Positions 32,359-39,102 of a stretch of DNA of 41,044 nucleotides are shown piece after piece. The notes beneath the pieces were generated by a model. That model made no database searches and was not told where the DNA came from. It worked only from the letters and a program-made list of their open reading frames with translations. The DNA is taken from positions 1-41,044 of IMG/VR virus record IMGVR_UViG_3300048548_000024; one strand, given 5' to 3'. Each line of letters starts with the position of its first letter. Position 1 is the first letter of the stretch. This DNA is from a virus. The position numbers and the translations under genes are program-made.

Positions 32359-33927
32359 CTATGCTAACTGATACCGTATGACTACAATACCTGAGCCGCC
32401 ATTGCCGCCTTTAAAAGTTCCGCTTCCAGGGCCACTGCCGCCGCCGCCAACTGTAACAGTAGTAGAGCCAGGTGAAACAGAAACGCTAGTTAAAGCTCGC
32501 ATACCGCCAGCTCCTCCGCCGCCGCCTGATCCAGATCCAGCTCCTCCGCCGCCGCCAGAACCTTTATTGGTGTCGCCGTTTTGGGCATTAGAACTACCAT
32601 CGCCGCCATTGCCGCCGCCTCCAGTGCCGCCTTGGCCATCGCCGCTGTTTGTGCCACCACCGCCACCGCCTGCGTAAGTAACATTTGAACCTGTTCTAAA
32701 ATCGTTAGCTAGACCGTTTCCGCCGTTACCTGCTTTGCTACCTGAAATCTGTGTTTGTCCAACTGCTCCAGCACCGCCGCCGCCGCCGCCGAGGTCTCCA
32801 GCTGTGTGCCCTGAACCGCCGCCGCCATTGTTTCCTTGTCCTGATGTCCCTGAGCCGCCAGGTGAGTCACCATTTTGGTCATCACCGCCGCCGCCTCCGC
32901 CTGAGCCGCCGTTATTTCCTGATTGAGCTGTGTCACTGTCGTTAGACCCGCCGCCACCGCCGCCGCCAATCGAGGTGTTCGACCCAAAACTACTATCATC
33001 CCCGTTTCCCCCTCTACCTGTGCTACCGGCTCTACCGCCGCCACCGCCTCCAGCGACAATCAAAATGTCAGAGCTAAGTGCCGAACTGTTAGAATCTACA
33101 ACAAAAGAGCCAGAAGAAGTAAAGCTATGTACTCGGTAAGAACCATATGTTGTTATTGTACCGCCTGTAGGTTGAGCTAAAGCAGTTTTAGACACAGATC
33201 CAGATGAAGTACCGTCTGAGTTAGTAGCACTAATGGATACAACATTACCAGCTGTAACATTACTAAACACCGAAGAAGGCACTGTTACTGTAGCTGCTGT
33301 ATCTGAAGTAGGCGTGACTGTTACGTTTTCGTCGATAGAGTCTGACGACTGAGTAAAATTAACGACTAAGTTAGCCGTCTGAAAACCTTTGCCAGTTAGA
33401 GTTAGTGTAGTAGCAGCCCCAGCATATAAGTTACCTGAAACACTATTTAATATAGCAATTATAGAAGAAATTTTTAACCAAGATGTACCATTAGAATAAT
33501 ACACAACGTCATCGTCAGTGTCATATCTAATATGACCCTCAGTAGCACTTGCTGTAGGTTGTTGTGCTGTAGTACCTTTTGGTAGCCCAAAAGACCCAGT
33601 GGACGAAGAACCTTTATCGTATGGATTAGCCGCGTCATCTAGCCCTTGAGCTGTAACACGAAGCTCAACCCTGTCTCCAATCGCAAACGCCCGAGCTGCC
33701 GTGCTCTCTTGCGCCCGAGTAATCGTTAGTACGTCTGTTGATCTAGCAGTACACTTTACAACTTCAAGATTGTTGCTTGTGTCGATAAGTGTGGCGTAAA
33801 AATATTCACCACTAGCAAGAGTAGGGAAACGAGCGCCTTGCCCACTAGACAAGGTAATGCTAGTAGCAGAGTTATTTATACCTGCGTTCAGTGTACCAAA
33901 GGCATTGTTTGCAAATTTGACGCTCAT
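32359..33927 (-). CDS. Tail fibre with IPT/TIG domain and glycine-rich receptor-binding C-terminus
   Basis: The product has 522 residues. Residues 1-100 are the anchoring domain shared with the fibre at 30958-31995. A short section with GTTAQQPTASATEGHIRYDTDDD follows, a typical fibre linker. Residues about 160-250 form an IPT/TIG-like beta sandwich (ATTLTLTGKGFQTANLVVNF ... ATVTVPSSVF). From about residue 290 to the end there are very long Gly-rich stretches (GGGGGGSNDSD, GGNGGDGSSN), a pattern used by poly-glycine receptor-binding tips such as in T-even adhesins. This is probably the adhesin that determines host choice. Local base composition is extreme (repeated GCC triplets on the + strand). 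Confidence 0.82.
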   Translation of the reverse strand: MSVKFANNAFGTLNAGINNSATSITLSSGQGARFPTLASGEYFYATLIDTSNNLEVVKCTARSTDVLTITRAQESTAARAFAIGDRVELRVTAQGLDDAANPYDKGSSSTGSFGLPKGTTAQQPTASATEGHIRYDTDDDVVYYSNGTSWLKISSIIAILNSVSGNLYAGAATTLTLTGKGFQTANLVVNFTQSSDSIDENVTVTPTSDTAATVTVPSSVFSNVTAGNVVSISATNSDGTSSGSVSKTALAQPTGGTITTYGSYRVHSFTSSGSFVVDSNSSALSSDILIVAGGGGGGRAGSTGRGGNGDDSSFGSNTSIGGGGGGGSNDSDTAQSGNNGGSGGGGGGDDQNGDSPGGSGTSGQGNNGGGGSGHTAGDLGGGGGGAGAVGQTQISGSKAGNGGNGLANDFRTGSNVTYAGGGGGGTNSGDGQGGTGGGGNGGDGSSNAQNGDTNKGSGGGGGAGSGSGGGGGAGGMRALTSVSVSPGSTTVTVGGGGSGPGSGTFKGGNGGSGIVVIRYQLA

Positions 33928-33938
33928 TTGTTAGCCCC

Positions 33939-34379
33939 TTAGTTTACAGTAACAGTCCAAGTAATACCTAGAGTGTCAGCTGCTCCTTTGTTGATAACAG
34001 AAAACACTGTGCGGCACAACATATCGCCACTTGAGCTGGCGTTAAACAAGCCTGCCTCTGTGATAGCGCCGGTACCCGTACCAGCCCCAAACGTAGCAAC
34101 ATATGCTACTGCGTTAGCTGTGACTGTCGTAGACGTAAGTGCTACGCGTCCTGCCTCAGTACCCAGTGCAGTATTATTAGCTGCCGCTGCAGTGCTACCT
34201 GTGCCAATAGCCATATGAGACAAAGCAGCATCAGTAGTATCTTTAAGCCGCGAGGCGATAAGATTTTTACCGGCGGTAACAACTAAATTAGGTATAATGG
34301 TTTCTTGAGTTACATTTCCGTTAGGATTTGTGACCGTGATCTTCAACTCACCGGTCACTTTGATAGAATCTTGAATCAT
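33939..34379 (-). CDS. Tail fibre/collar-type protein, 146 aa
   Basis: The product has 146 residues, AGGAG before the ATG. It has an N-terminal IKVTGELKITVTNPNGNV, then ETIIPNLVVTAGKNLIASRL, the MAIGTGSTAAA segment and a C-terminal ITEAGLFNASSSGDMLCRT...TWTVTVN block. This recurring marine-phage pattern (IP..VVTxGKNxIASRL; ITEAGxFN) belongs to small tail-fibre-like proteins of beta character. No active site is expected. It stands between the stalk protein and the large fibre and probably forms part of the tail tip or fibre connector. Confidence 0.7.
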   Translation of the reverse strand: MIQDSIKVTGELKITVTNPNGNVTQETIIPNLVVTAGKNLIASRLKDTTDAALSHMAIGTGSTAAAANNTALGTEAGRVALTSTTVTANAVAYVATFGAGTGTGAITEAGLFNASSSGDMLCRTVFSVINKGAADTLGITWTVTVN

Positions 34380-34392
34380 GGTCAGCTCCTAT

Positions 34393-35820
34393 TTACAAGA
34401 TTGTTCTAGCACCTACCGTACTGTTGCCAGCATTGATAGGCGTTTGGTTGAAGTAGTATCCGCCCAAAGCTCGGTCATCTTCATCAACATCAGTATAATG
34501 AAAGTTGACAAGAAGTCCAGCTGAACTTGCATCGGGTAAAGTTATACGGTCTGAAGCAAGCATAGCAGTGTTAAAAGGTTCAGCTGCCCCTATAACGCCC
34601 GTATTAGGTACGTAGTAAGCAACACCTGATATTGTATATGAATAAGGCTCCTCAAGAAATCCTCTATACCCATCAGATACAGATACAAAATCTGGGTACA
34701 TGTATTCAGAATCGCCGAGTGTTAATATTGTGGCCACGCTTTCTGTAGCTGTAACAGCGTCTGATTGTGGTGGGCGTATGTCATGTACTATAGCCTCAGC
34801 TGCAGTTACTGCGTCCGCCGCAGGAATACTAGGCTCAAGTTTAATACCCTCCACAGCAGTAAAAGAATCAGTTAGTACACTATTAGGCTCTAAAGCTATA
34901 GCTTCTACTACAGAGGTCGCATCGTTATCAGCTAGCTCCCCTACCGCAATTTCCTTAACGTCCGTCTCAGTGGCCGTAGTGGCGTCCGCAAGCCCTTTAT
35001 TAAAATCAAAGTCGTCAATAACGTCCGTAGCTGTAACTGGGTCTGGGTCTACGTCAGCATCAGATAAGTCAAAGTCTACGCTAGATGTAAAAGTTTTTAT
35101 GTTCGACTGCACCGCGTTGACAGCATCTGAAGTAGGTAGTGTAACTTCATTTGCTATAGCTTCTGTTACCGACACAGCATCGGTCAATACTTTACCTACT
35201 TCAAAATCATCAATAGCCTCAGTAATAGCCACTGTATCTGATTTAGCTGGCTGTATTTGCCTAGTCGAAACTTCCGCCGCAGTTACTGCATCAGTCTTGG
35301 GTATATTAGGTTGGTTAGAGATAGCCTCAGTAATAGATACATCGTCGTTATCAGCCAGTTCTGCAACTGTTACTTCTTTAGCGTCAGCCTCAGTAATACT
35401 TACAGGTTCAAAATCTACCGCAGGGGTAGACGGATCAAAATCAACTATATCATCAAAACTTATGACAATCTGTGCGTCGGTAACAGTAACCGTTTCTGCA
35501 AACACTGGCTGCGCATCAAACACAGGGTCTGCGTCAGTAGGTAGCGCAACATCATCGGGTTCTTCTTTGAGTACATCTAGCGCTTTTGTTAGCTGAGCAG
35601 CAAACCCTCCCGCTGCGTCTTCGCCATCTCCCATAAACACAGCCTCAGAGACAAGATTAGTTTGCTCTAATACTAATGGGCGTGCTGCTGGGCTAAATAT
35701 TATAGTGGCGGGATTAACTTTAGCTTCTATATAACTAGGGCGTGCTACTGCAACGCTAATATCGCTTACAACAGCGGCAGCGCCAATAGATAATACAGTT
35801 ACACTAAGCCCTATCTTCAT
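34393..35820 (-). CDS. Repetitive stalk protein with ~18-residue repeats
   Basis: The product has 475 residues and overlaps the stop of the BppU-like gene (ATGA). A hydrophobic N-terminus (MKIGLSVTVLSIGAAAVV) could be a signal-like anchor. Residues 140-362 contain about 12 copies of a D-[AST]-x-[ST]-x-T-E-[AS]-[IVD] motif, spaced about 18-20 residues apart (starts near 141, 160, 177, 195, 214, 232, 260, 279, 300, 318, 336, 354). A larger duplication is also visible: KEVTVAELADND (149-160) recurs as KEIAVGELADND (289-300), about 140 residues apart. The C-terminal 110 residues are a separate beta-rich domain. Such periodicity suggests a fibrous stalk or a cell-surface-interacting repeat; the role is inferred. 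Confidence 0.7.
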   Translation of the reverse strand: MKIGLSVTVLSIGAAAVVSDISVAVARPSYIEAKVNPATIIFSPAARPLVLEQTNLVSEAVFMGDGEDAAGGFAAQLTKALDVLKEEPDDVALPTDADPVFDAQPVFAETVTVTDAQIVISFDDIVDFDPSTPAVDFEPVSITEADAKEVTVAELADNDDVSITEAISNQPNIPKTDAVTAAEVSTRQIQPAKSDTVAITEAIDDFEVGKVLTDAVSVTEAIANEVTLPTSDAVNAVQSNIKTFTSSVDFDLSDADVDPDPVTATDVIDDFDFNKGLADATTATETDVKEIAVGELADNDATSVVEAIALEPNSVLTDSFTAVEGIKLEPSIPAADAVTAAEAIVHDIRPPQSDAVTATESVATILTLGDSEYMYPDFVSVSDGYRGFLEEPYSYTISGVAYYVPNTGVIGAAEPFNTAMLASDRITLPDASSAGLLVNFHYTDVDEDDRALGGYYFNQTPINAGNSTVGARTIL

Positions 35821-36158
35821 ATGAGATTATCTCTAACCCTGAAACTCAGTGTTTCATAAACAGTCTGTGTGCCAGCGCCCGATGTTGATACAACAACCTC
35901 GCCCTCATACTGACCGGCATCTAAGTTAGTAAGAACGCCGCCGGAAAAATCAAATTGTACTTTGCCGTCTGTACCTGTGTTAACTAGGCTACAGTTAATC
36001 GTGCTAAGTAAAGTGCTAGTGTTAGCTTTGCGGAAACGAACAGATACACTCACAGACGACGGTGATAAGTCATACGGGCTATCAGTAGACTCATCAGTAA
36101 GCGTGAGGATAATTACTGGTTTAGAGTCACCTTTAACAAGTCTAATTGTATCTGCCAT
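35817..36158 (-). CDS. BppU N-terminal-like domain protein, 113 aa
   Basis: The product has 113 residues, GAGGTG before the ATG. It resembles the N-terminal domain of baseplate upper proteins (BppU_N): IRLVKGDSKPVIILTLTDES near the start, then a YDLSPSSVSVSVRFRKA segment, GKVQFDFSGGVL and DAGQYEGEVVVSTSGAGTQ, ending YETLSFRVR. This immunoglobulin-like fold usually tethers receptor-binding proteins to the tail. In this podovirus-like context it is likely to attach the following stalk protein or fibres, with which it overlaps by four bases. There are no membrane or catalytic elements. Confidence 0.78.
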   Translation of the reverse strand: MADTIRLVKGDSKPVIILTLTDESTDSPYDLSPSSVSVSVRFRKANTSTLLSTINCSLVNTGTDGKVQFDFSGGVLTNLDAGQYEGEVVVSTSGAGTQTVYETLSFRVRDNLI

Positions 36159-36166
36159 ATTTCACC

Positions 36167-36820
36167 TCACGCAAATCTTTGGTTCTGTACACGCATAGAG
36201 CCTCTGCCTGTACCTAAGTTAGCTCTAGCCCTGCGCTCTGATAGTTTGTAAGCAAACTGTTTTGCGTGGTATGACGCTAGCTCTCTATCACTCCATGTGC
36301 GATCTGGTAACACCAAAAGATGCTGCAACGCCCCGTGCATAATTACATTTTCTAAATCATCTAATGGTGTCTGATCCATCTCGTAGGCTGTGCGTAGGGG
36401 CTTAAGAGCTACAATCATACGTACATCATAAACAACATTAGCGTCCGGTATTGGTGCTACAGCAAAATGATCTGGGTCTATAGATGTTATATATCTAGGA
36501 GTAGAGTGCTCATCTGACGACACATACGGCCACTTGGGGTATATATCGTGCAGCTGCTCTAAAGAAATTGGGGTTAATTTTTCCCCATTTACTGTAGCAG
36601 TTAAGATAGCATGTACCTCAGAAAAATCTGGTGGGTCATACGCATAATCATGCCCGCCTGGGTTAAGTCGTATCTGAGGTTGCTCATAGCGCCACGCTAG
36701 GGTGCGCTCACACGCCTCTATGGCTGCATCTCGTACATACTGCTCTACAACTACGTTAGGGGCACCAGGGACGCTTGGAGCGAGCCTAGTGACGATTTCT
36801 CTAAAAGCACGGTTTGGCAT
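36167..36820 (-). CDS. Head-tail adaptor/neck protein, 217 aa
   Basis: The product has 217 residues with TAATG overlap to the previous gene. It has the pattern of a phage neck or tail-adaptor protein: an N-terminal helix (REIVTRLAPSVPGAPNVVVEQYVRDAAIEACERTLAWRYE), a strand with PQIRLNPGGHDYAYDPP, a central beta section (PLEQLHDIYPKWP-type) and C-terminal helices (HGALQHLLVLPDRTWSDRELASYHAKQF). This is similar in plan to T7 gp11-like adaptors. It probably caps the portal together with the gene at 36820. Family assignment is by pattern; role is supported by position after the capsid genes. Confidence 0.65.
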   Translation of the reverse strand: MPNRAFREIVTRLAPSVPGAPNVVVEQYVRDAAIEACERTLAWRYEQPQIRLNPGGHDYAYDPPDFSEVHAILTATVNGEKLTPISLEQLHDIYPKWPYVSSDEHSTPRYITSIDPDHFAVAPIPDANVVYDVRMIVALKPLRTAYEMDQTPLDDLENVIMHGALQHLLVLPDRTWSDRELASYHAKQFAYKLSERRARANLGTGRGSMRVQNQRFA

Positions 36821-37464
36821 TATACAACATCCTCCCTCTCAAGTCCGCCACTCTCAGGATCAGTAATCGCACGAGACTGTGCGGCAACACCTAAGGCCTG
36901 AGTAAAGGATTGCTGGAACAACTGTGCACGTTGAGAGTTTACATGCTCGTTATCAACAGACTCTGCTATAAACACTGTAGCATCAATCACCACAGGGAAA
37001 TAGGCATCCGGTAGTAAAGCAACAGTTTGAGTGCCTGTATATACAGCAGGGGTCTTAGAATACTCCCCGATTAATATCTGATTATCGGGGGCTTTAGGGT
37101 ATATAAAAAATTTATTTGGGTTACGGACATGCCGCATAAAGTTTACAGTAGCTCCTGCTGGGTCATTCATCCATGTTGGGTATGCTTGATCCAGAGCTTC
37201 ACGGTTTGTTTCAATAATCCCAGCCCCGTCTTTTACAGAGTAGATTTCGATCAAACGTATAGAATCAGCTGGGGCTGATTGCACAACAGAATTAAACGTA
37301 CAGGGTATTTCTTCGATGGAAGCAAAAAGATCAGGGCGCAATACAGCTATACGTTTTAGGGCTTGGTTAGCGAAGCCCAACAATACATCATCACTATAAC
37401 GATACGGTATATTCGTATCCTGTATGATGCGCCTAACCTCTGTGATTACATCATCTAAGATCAT
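36820..37464 (-). CDS. Head-tail adaptor protein, DUF6682-like
   Basis: The product has 214 residues and begins with ATGA overlap. MILDDVITEVRRIIQDTNIPYRYSDDVLLGFANQALKRIAVLRPDLF matches the start of DUF6682 phage adaptor proteins (a helix carrying YSDDxLLxFANQALxxIA). The middle is beta-rich (IRLIEIYSVKD, FFIYPKAPDNQI, IGEYSKTPAVY) and the C-terminus helical (IDATVFIAESVDN). This family is generally placed between capsid and tail genes and forms the portal-tail connector; a neighbouring gene at 36167 has a related layout. No enzymatic motifs are present. Confidence 0.75.
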   Translation of the reverse strand: MILDDVITEVRRIIQDTNIPYRYSDDVLLGFANQALKRIAVLRPDLFASIEEIPCTFNSVVQSAPADSIRLIEIYSVKDGAGIIETNREALDQAYPTWMNDPAGATVNFMRHVRNPNKFFIYPKAPDNQILIGEYSKTPAVYTGTQTVALLPDAYFPVVIDATVFIAESVDNEHVNSQRAQLFQQSFTQALGVAAQSRAITDPESGGLEREDVV

Positions 37465-37772
37465 TCTTTAGCCCACGCTTCGTTTTCTGGTGTGTCTGGA
37501 TCATCAGACATAAAATGCCCGTTATCATCACGCGCACGAACCAATCCTCTAGTCGCTTCATCTGCAAGCTCTGGCGGAGTAGTATCTGGCTCCTCAGGCA
37601 CTTCAGTTTCCAAAGATACTTTAGACTTGCGCCCTTTTTGTTTCTTTGGGATAAATTTCTCTGGGAACGCCTGTTCCTCAGTGACTTCAACAGTCTTAGG
37701 GTTATCAGCTAAGATTTCATCCCACTCGTAAATTTCACCGTCAGTTATATTTTTAAGCCATCGTCCACTCAT
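37461..37772 (-). CDS. Small charged protein, 103 aa
   Basis: The product has 103 residues, AAGGAG before the ATG. The N-terminal WLKNITDGEIYEWDEILADNP unit (a short beta hairpin-like element found in several phage proteins) is followed by a Lys-rich stretch (PKKQKGRKSKV) and an acidic, Pro/Thr-rich C-terminus (PEEPDTTPPELADEATRG). It looks largely disordered. Positioned between the tiny basic proteins and the DUF6682-like adaptor, it may be a minor virion protein. No family is recognised with confidence. Its stop overlaps the start of the adaptor gene, so the two are coupled. Confidence 0.6.
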   Translation of the reverse strand: MSGRWLKNITDGEIYEWDEILADNPKTVEVTEEQAFPEKFIPKKQKGRKSKVSLETEVPEEPDTTPPELADEATRGLVRARDDNGHFMSDDPDTPENEAWAKE

Positions 37773-37782
37773 AATAGTCTCC

Positions 37783-38043
37783 TTACGCTTTCCAGTTAAC
37801 TCGTTTAGACGAGCCTTTTTTCTTCATTGCGGCCTTCGCTGCTGCAGTTTTACACTGCGCCATAGTCGGGCGGCACGCAGGGTATCCCCTCTTACTATCA
37901 CTTTTTGACCCACTTCGTCCACAAGGTTTACCTGTCTTGCAGTCAACCCAGCCTTTGCCGTTGTTCTGGCCAAACCATTTTCGTAGGGATGCACCCTTCT
38001 TACTTTTTCTTACTGCCACTTTTATTACCCCAGTTTGCGGCAC
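37783..38043 (-). CDS. DUF5872-like small basic protein
   Basis: The product has 86 residues from a GTG at 38043 (AGGA 6 bases upstream); a second GTG at 38019 would give 78 residues, beginning VAVRKSKKGASLRKW, which may be the truer start. The LRKWFGQ, GWVDCKTGKPCGR and KRGYPACRPT elements with paired cysteines match the family I know as DUF5872, small zinc-binding-looking phage proteins. A Lys-rich C-terminus (AAMKKKGSSKRVNWKA) follows. The gene overlaps the end of its upstream neighbour by 44 bases. Function is unknown; the neighbours are also tiny and basic. Confidence 0.7.
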   Translation of the reverse strand: MPQTGVIKVAVRKSKKGASLRKWFGQNNGKGWVDCKTGKPCGRSGSKSDSKRGYPACRPTMAQCKTAAAKAAMKKKGSSKRVNWKA

Positions 38044-38161
38044 CTACTTTCCTACATTTAGCCAAAGCGCCCGATGCGTACGCGCTGGGCCAAACTGAAT
38101 AGCGGGCCTTTACTTTATAATAACAAGCGTCTTTTTTAGCTTTTGCTTTTGGAGCTGCCAT
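38000..38161 (-). CDS. DUF6321-like tiny basic protein, 53 aa
   Basis: Short gene read on the minus strand from ATG at 38161 to TAA ending at 38000. The protein has 53 residues and includes KKDACYYKVKARYSVWPSAY and ASGALAKCRKVGAANWGNK. The CYYKVKxRYxVWPSAYASGALxKCRKVGA pattern, with two cysteines and repeated basic residues, is one I associate with small marine-phage proteins (DUF6321, from memory). It starts 4 bases after the preceding gene's stop and ends inside the next gene. It is too short for easy automatic detection. Role unknown. Confidence 0.75.
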   Translation of the reverse strand: MAAPKAKAKKDACYYKVKARYSVWPSAYASGALAKCRKVGAANWGNKSGSKKK

Positions 38162-38165
38162 TTTA

Positions 38166-38411
38166 TCACCACTTCTTACAAGACCAGTAACGAGCGGTCA
38201 TTTTCGAGGGGGGTCTGCTATCACACCCATGCCTCGCACGAAAATTCTTACGCCGTCCTGGCTGATCTTTTTTAATAGTCATATTAGCATCGCCGAAGCG
38301 AATAATTTTTTCTTTACCGTTTTGGCACGCTTTAACCACAAACTTTTTACCGCCAGAAACTTGACGTTTCGGTTTGTTGCAGGCCATCTTGGACTTATCA
38401 ATTTTTGCCAT
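38166..38411 (-). CDS. Small Cys/Lys-rich protein with FRARHGC motif, 81 aa
   Basis: The product has 81 residues. It is basic, with cysteines at about 11, 29, 63 and 77; QPGRRKNFRARHGCDSRPPSK and TARYWSCKKW close the protein. The KxFRARHxC element followed by ARYWSCK is a pattern found in small cyanophage and related marine-phage proteins. Four cysteines suggest a zinc-binding fold. The start codon overlaps the stop of the upstream 56-residue gene (TAATG). A nucleic-acid-binding or capsid-associated role is possible; nothing more can be read from the sequence. The weak spacing to the next gene supports cotranslation. Confidence 0.72.
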   Translation of the reverse strand: MAKIDKSKMACNKPKRQVSGGKKFVVKACQNGKEKIIRFGDANMTIKKDQPGRRKNFRARHGCDSRPPSKMTARYWSCKKW

Positions 38412-38581
38412 TATGCTTTAGCCTTTTTCTGTGCCGTAGCGCTTAATTCTTTTAGATGAAATAAACGTTTACTGTTTTTGCCATGTGTTTTCCCAGAATG
38501 TAGCTGGCCATTAGGCATCTTATGTGAATCGCCTTTATACTCAGTCCCATCACGAAAATAGTGTTTCATATTTTTAGCCAC
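38411..38581 (-). CDS. Tiny basic phage protein, 56 aa
   Basis: Short gene read on the minus strand from GTG at 38581 to TAA ending at 38411, with AGGAGG 6 bases upstream. The 56-residue product, rich in His, Lys and Gly, contains HYFRDGTEYKGDSHKMPNG and LHSGKTHGKNSKRLFHLKEL. The DGTExKGxxHKMPxGxLHSGxxH pattern is one I recognise from small proteins in marine-phage structural regions. It is too short for standard ORF calling, but the family-like pattern, the good ribosome binding site and TAATG coupling to the next gene support it. Function unknown. Confidence 0.75.
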   Translation of the reverse strand: MAKNMKHYFRDGTEYKGDSHKMPNGQLHSGKTHGKNSKRLFHLKELSATAQKKAKA

Positions 38582-38602
38582 ATGTACCTCCTAGGTAGAG
38601 GA

Positions 38603-38618
38603 GGGGGCCGAAGCCCCC
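38603..38618 (-). terminator. UUCG-tetraloop hairpin downstream of capsid genes
   Basis: On the minus strand the sequence GGGGGC-TTCG-GCCCCC folds into a perfect six-base-pair stem closed by the very stable C(UUCG)G tetraloop. It lies 13 bases after the stop of the 151-residue head protein and shortly before the ribosome binding site of the next gene. There is no T tract, so it is more likely to limit read-through or protect the abundant capsid message than to terminate fully. Its + strand flank, GGTAGAGGAGGGGGC, resembles the hairpin at 9421. Confidence 0.65.
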
Positions 38619-38631
38619 AACTCACTTTAGT

Positions 38632-39087
38632 TTATGAACAATCAACCATAACAGCTGTAAGTTTCATAACTGCTGTATCAGCGGCGTTGACTGTAACAAC
38701 GTCGATTGTATCAGCAGCAGTGTAATACTTACCCTGCTCAAAGGCGTCAGTTCCGGCGACAGAGATATATGCTGCAGTAGCATTACCATTTACGCCGTCA
38801 AGGTAGCCATCTGGGTTATCGCCATCACCAACATCAAGTGTAAGTGTTCCGCCCTCAGCAGTAGTAACCTCAAGCGCCACATGTGTAACCAAGGTTTTTG
38901 CTGGAACTTTAATAACTTCCAAGATGTCAGCTGCACCCAATGCAGTCAAACCAGCTGCGGCGCGAGCCGTAGTGATTGCTGCAAAGTCCAGATCTACAGT
39001 TATGGATGAAACTCGGTTAATACCTGCAGCTACGTGCGCGGCACCAGTACCTAAGTTATATCCTTTACCATCGTTATAAGTAGCCAT
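38632..39087 (-). CDS. Head decoration/structural protein candidate, 151 aa
   Basis: The ATG at 39087 is preferred (AGGAGGGCTTGATA precedes it) over the TTG two codons upstream. The product has 151 residues with a beta-rich sequence full of Thr/Ala/Val/Gly and regular TVDLDFAAITTARAAAG and LTLDVGDGDNPDGYLDG segments, ending with a strand AVMKLTAVMVDCS. This is a familiar layout of small proteins encoded directly after marine-phage major capsid proteins, believed to decorate or stabilise the head. It follows the capsid gene by 15 bases. Exact function is inferred from position. There are no membrane segments or catalytic residues. Confidence 0.7.
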   Translation of the reverse strand: MATYNDGKGYNLGTGAAHVAAGINRVSSITVDLDFAAITTARAAAGLTALGAADILEVIKVPAKTLVTHVALEVTTAEGGTLTLDVGDGDNPDGYLDGVNGNATAAYISVAGTDAFEQGKYYTAADTIDVVTVNAADTAVMKLTAVMVDCS

Positions 39088-39102
39088 TATCAAGCCCTCC
39101 TA

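Noticed and set aside
32378-32926. Pro-rich + strand open frames (poly-proline)
   Set aside because: They are antisense images of the glycine-rich fibre tip (GGC/GGT codons read as GCC/ACC-type) and have no independent support.
32480-33040. Repeated CCGCCGCC units as a possible repeat array or CRISPR
   Set aside because: The units lack regular repeat-spacer structure and stay in frame as glycine codons of the fibre gene.
34700-35596. A 298-codon + strand open frame, Ser/Ala/Thr-rich
   Set aside because: It lies antisense to the repetitive stalk gene, whose repeat codons keep the opposite frame open. It has no ribosome binding site of note and its sequence is low complexity.
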